The notes below the pieces were generated by a model that saw only the letters and a program-made list of their open reading frames with translations, did no database searches and was not told the origin of the DNA. This document shows, piece by piece, positions 62,532 through 62,988 of a DNA stretch of 62,988 nucleotides (within the stretch, counting starts at the first letter, position 1; each line of letters starts with the position of its first letter). Where the stretch lies: the NCBI RefSeq assembly GCF_001424105.1, contig NZ_LMQH01000004.1:172156-235143 (forward strand), in the 5' to 3' direction. The position numbers and the translations under genes are program-made. The DNA comes from Chryseobacterium sp. Leaf394 (lineage in GTDB: Bacteria; Bacteroidota; Bacteroidia; Flavobacteriales; Weeksellaceae).

Positions 62532-62988
62532 TTATTTAGATTTAAAGTTTCTCTCCTTCCTTCCCTAATCATTCTGTAAATGTGAATTCCAATTGTAAAA
62601 AGTAATAATGGCAAAAGAAAGAATACGGCATTTGACATTTCATTTAATTTTCCCTGGGCAATAAGAATGCTTTCTACCACAGTGTCGGCAAGCAGAATAA
62701 GCATCACACACAGAATACTGTAAGAAAAAACCTTTAGCTTTTCTTTGTTTCTGAAACTTTTTGGAACATTCAGCATCGGAGAATCCGGATTTCTGGGAAT
62801 TCCTGTGAGCAGAAGGAAAATAAATGTCGCGATTGCCGGCAGAAACCAAATTGTTTTTTTGTGATCTTCACCATTTACCGTTCCGTTTACCGCAAAATGA
62901 GTTGGAACAATTTCAGGAAGATCTGAATAGGAATATATGGTAAAACCCCAGATAAAGCTCAAGAGAACGATGTTTGCAACAAAAAAAA
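62528..62988 (-). CDS. DUF1648-like membrane protein, cut by the window end
   Basis: Partial gene: in frame upstream of the first start-like codon (TTG at 62962) the reading continues to the window edge as a hydrophobic helix (FFVANIVLLSFIWG), so the true start is outside. Visible: the end of this first helix, then the DUF1648 signature YSDLPEIVPTHFAVNGTVNG, and three more helices (about FLPAIATFIFLLLTG, FSYSILCVMLILLADTVV, AVFFLLPLLLFTIGIHIY). The domain is shared by SdpI-type immunity proteins and other small membrane proteins; no toxin partner is seen here. It overlaps waaA by 4 nt. Confidence 0.78.
   Translation of the reverse strand, partial: FFVANIVLLSFIWGFTIYSYSDLPEIVPTHFAVNGTVNGEDHKKTIWFLPAIATFIFLLLTGIPRNPDSPMLNVPKSFRNKEKLKVFSYSILCVMLILLADTVVESILIAQGKLNEMSNAVFFLLPLLLFTIGIHIYRMIREGRRETLNLNN

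Noticed and set aside
62528..62988. SdpI-type immunity protein of a toxin system
   Set aside because: Only the DUF1648 core is seen, no toxin gene or SdpR-like regulator is adjacent, and the gene is truncated by the window.
1..62988. Insertion sequence, prophage, integrative element or rRNA operon
   Set aside because: No transposase, integrase, phage structural gene, rRNA sequence or flanking direct repeats were recognised anywhere in the window.

Overview
The window is chromosomal DNA from a Bacteroidota member, most likely a Chryseobacterium-like flavobacterium (Weeksellaceae). The reasons are: three secreted proteins ending in type IX secretion (T9SS) sorting domains; GEVED modules; promoters of the TTG-N(17-23)-TAnnTTTG type with almost no Shine-Dalgarno sequences; low GC; and a conserved-gene set typical of the class (DUF2480, DUF3276, DUF6048/DUF6452, DUF1573-yajC, long NusB, bacillithiol deacetylase, PE-LIG-POL LigD with Ku). 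No prophage, transposase, integrase, plasmid gene or CRISPR array was seen. Family names come from recognising motifs by eye; no database search was run.

Layout. 1-5.2 kb: DUF695 protein and hutI (minus), ruvB, a metallo-hydrolase and coaE (plus). 5.3-15.5 kb: three large minus-strand T9SS cargo genes (a 1504-aa FN3/GEVED protein and two zinc metalloproteases), each followed by a hairpin terminator. 15.5-22.9 kb: small lipoprotein, rlmD-DUF4953 protease-DUF6452-DUF6048, and a TlpA-like lipoprotein lacking its CxxC. 22.9-29.5 kb: sdhCAB, comEC, lpxB. 29.6-35.3 kb (plus): DUF2480, DUF937, two DUF2975 membrane proteins with a small HTH regulator, two secreted ankyrin proteins and aspS. 35.3-43.9 kb (plus): an unrecognised 720-aa secreted protein, then recQ, a YcxB-like protein, ku and a split ligD. 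44-47 kb (minus): SDR enzyme, minisatellite, nusB-DUF1573-yajC. 47-50 kb: half-size ABC exporter, DUF3276, tRNA-His, bshB1. 50-56 kb (minus): exbB-exbD-exbD-tonB followed by a small membrane protein, a PstS-like lipoprotein and a TPR protein. 56-63 kb: leuS, lipoprotein, glycosyltransferase 2, unknown protein, waaA, DUF1648 protein (cut by the window end).

How the genes work together. sdhCAB is a complete complex II. recQ/ku/ligD forms a DNA-repair island for non-homologous end joining. lpxB and waaA are the two lipid A/Kdo transferases. The exb/ton genes form an energising unit, next to a PstS-like protein that has no ABC permease in the window.

Most notable observations: ligD is divided exactly at an A9 run that fits -1 frameshifting or transcriptional slippage; the aspS leader carries a perfect 17-bp inverted repeat; three minus-strand genes have a promoter box exactly 4 nt before the ATG, suggesting leaderless mRNAs; there is a 21-nt minisatellite at 45 kb; and the thioredoxin-fold lipoprotein has lost its redox cysteines. 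I found no clear new defence or mobile system. The ligD arrangement and the DUF2975/HTH/ankyrin block are the best candidates for new biology.
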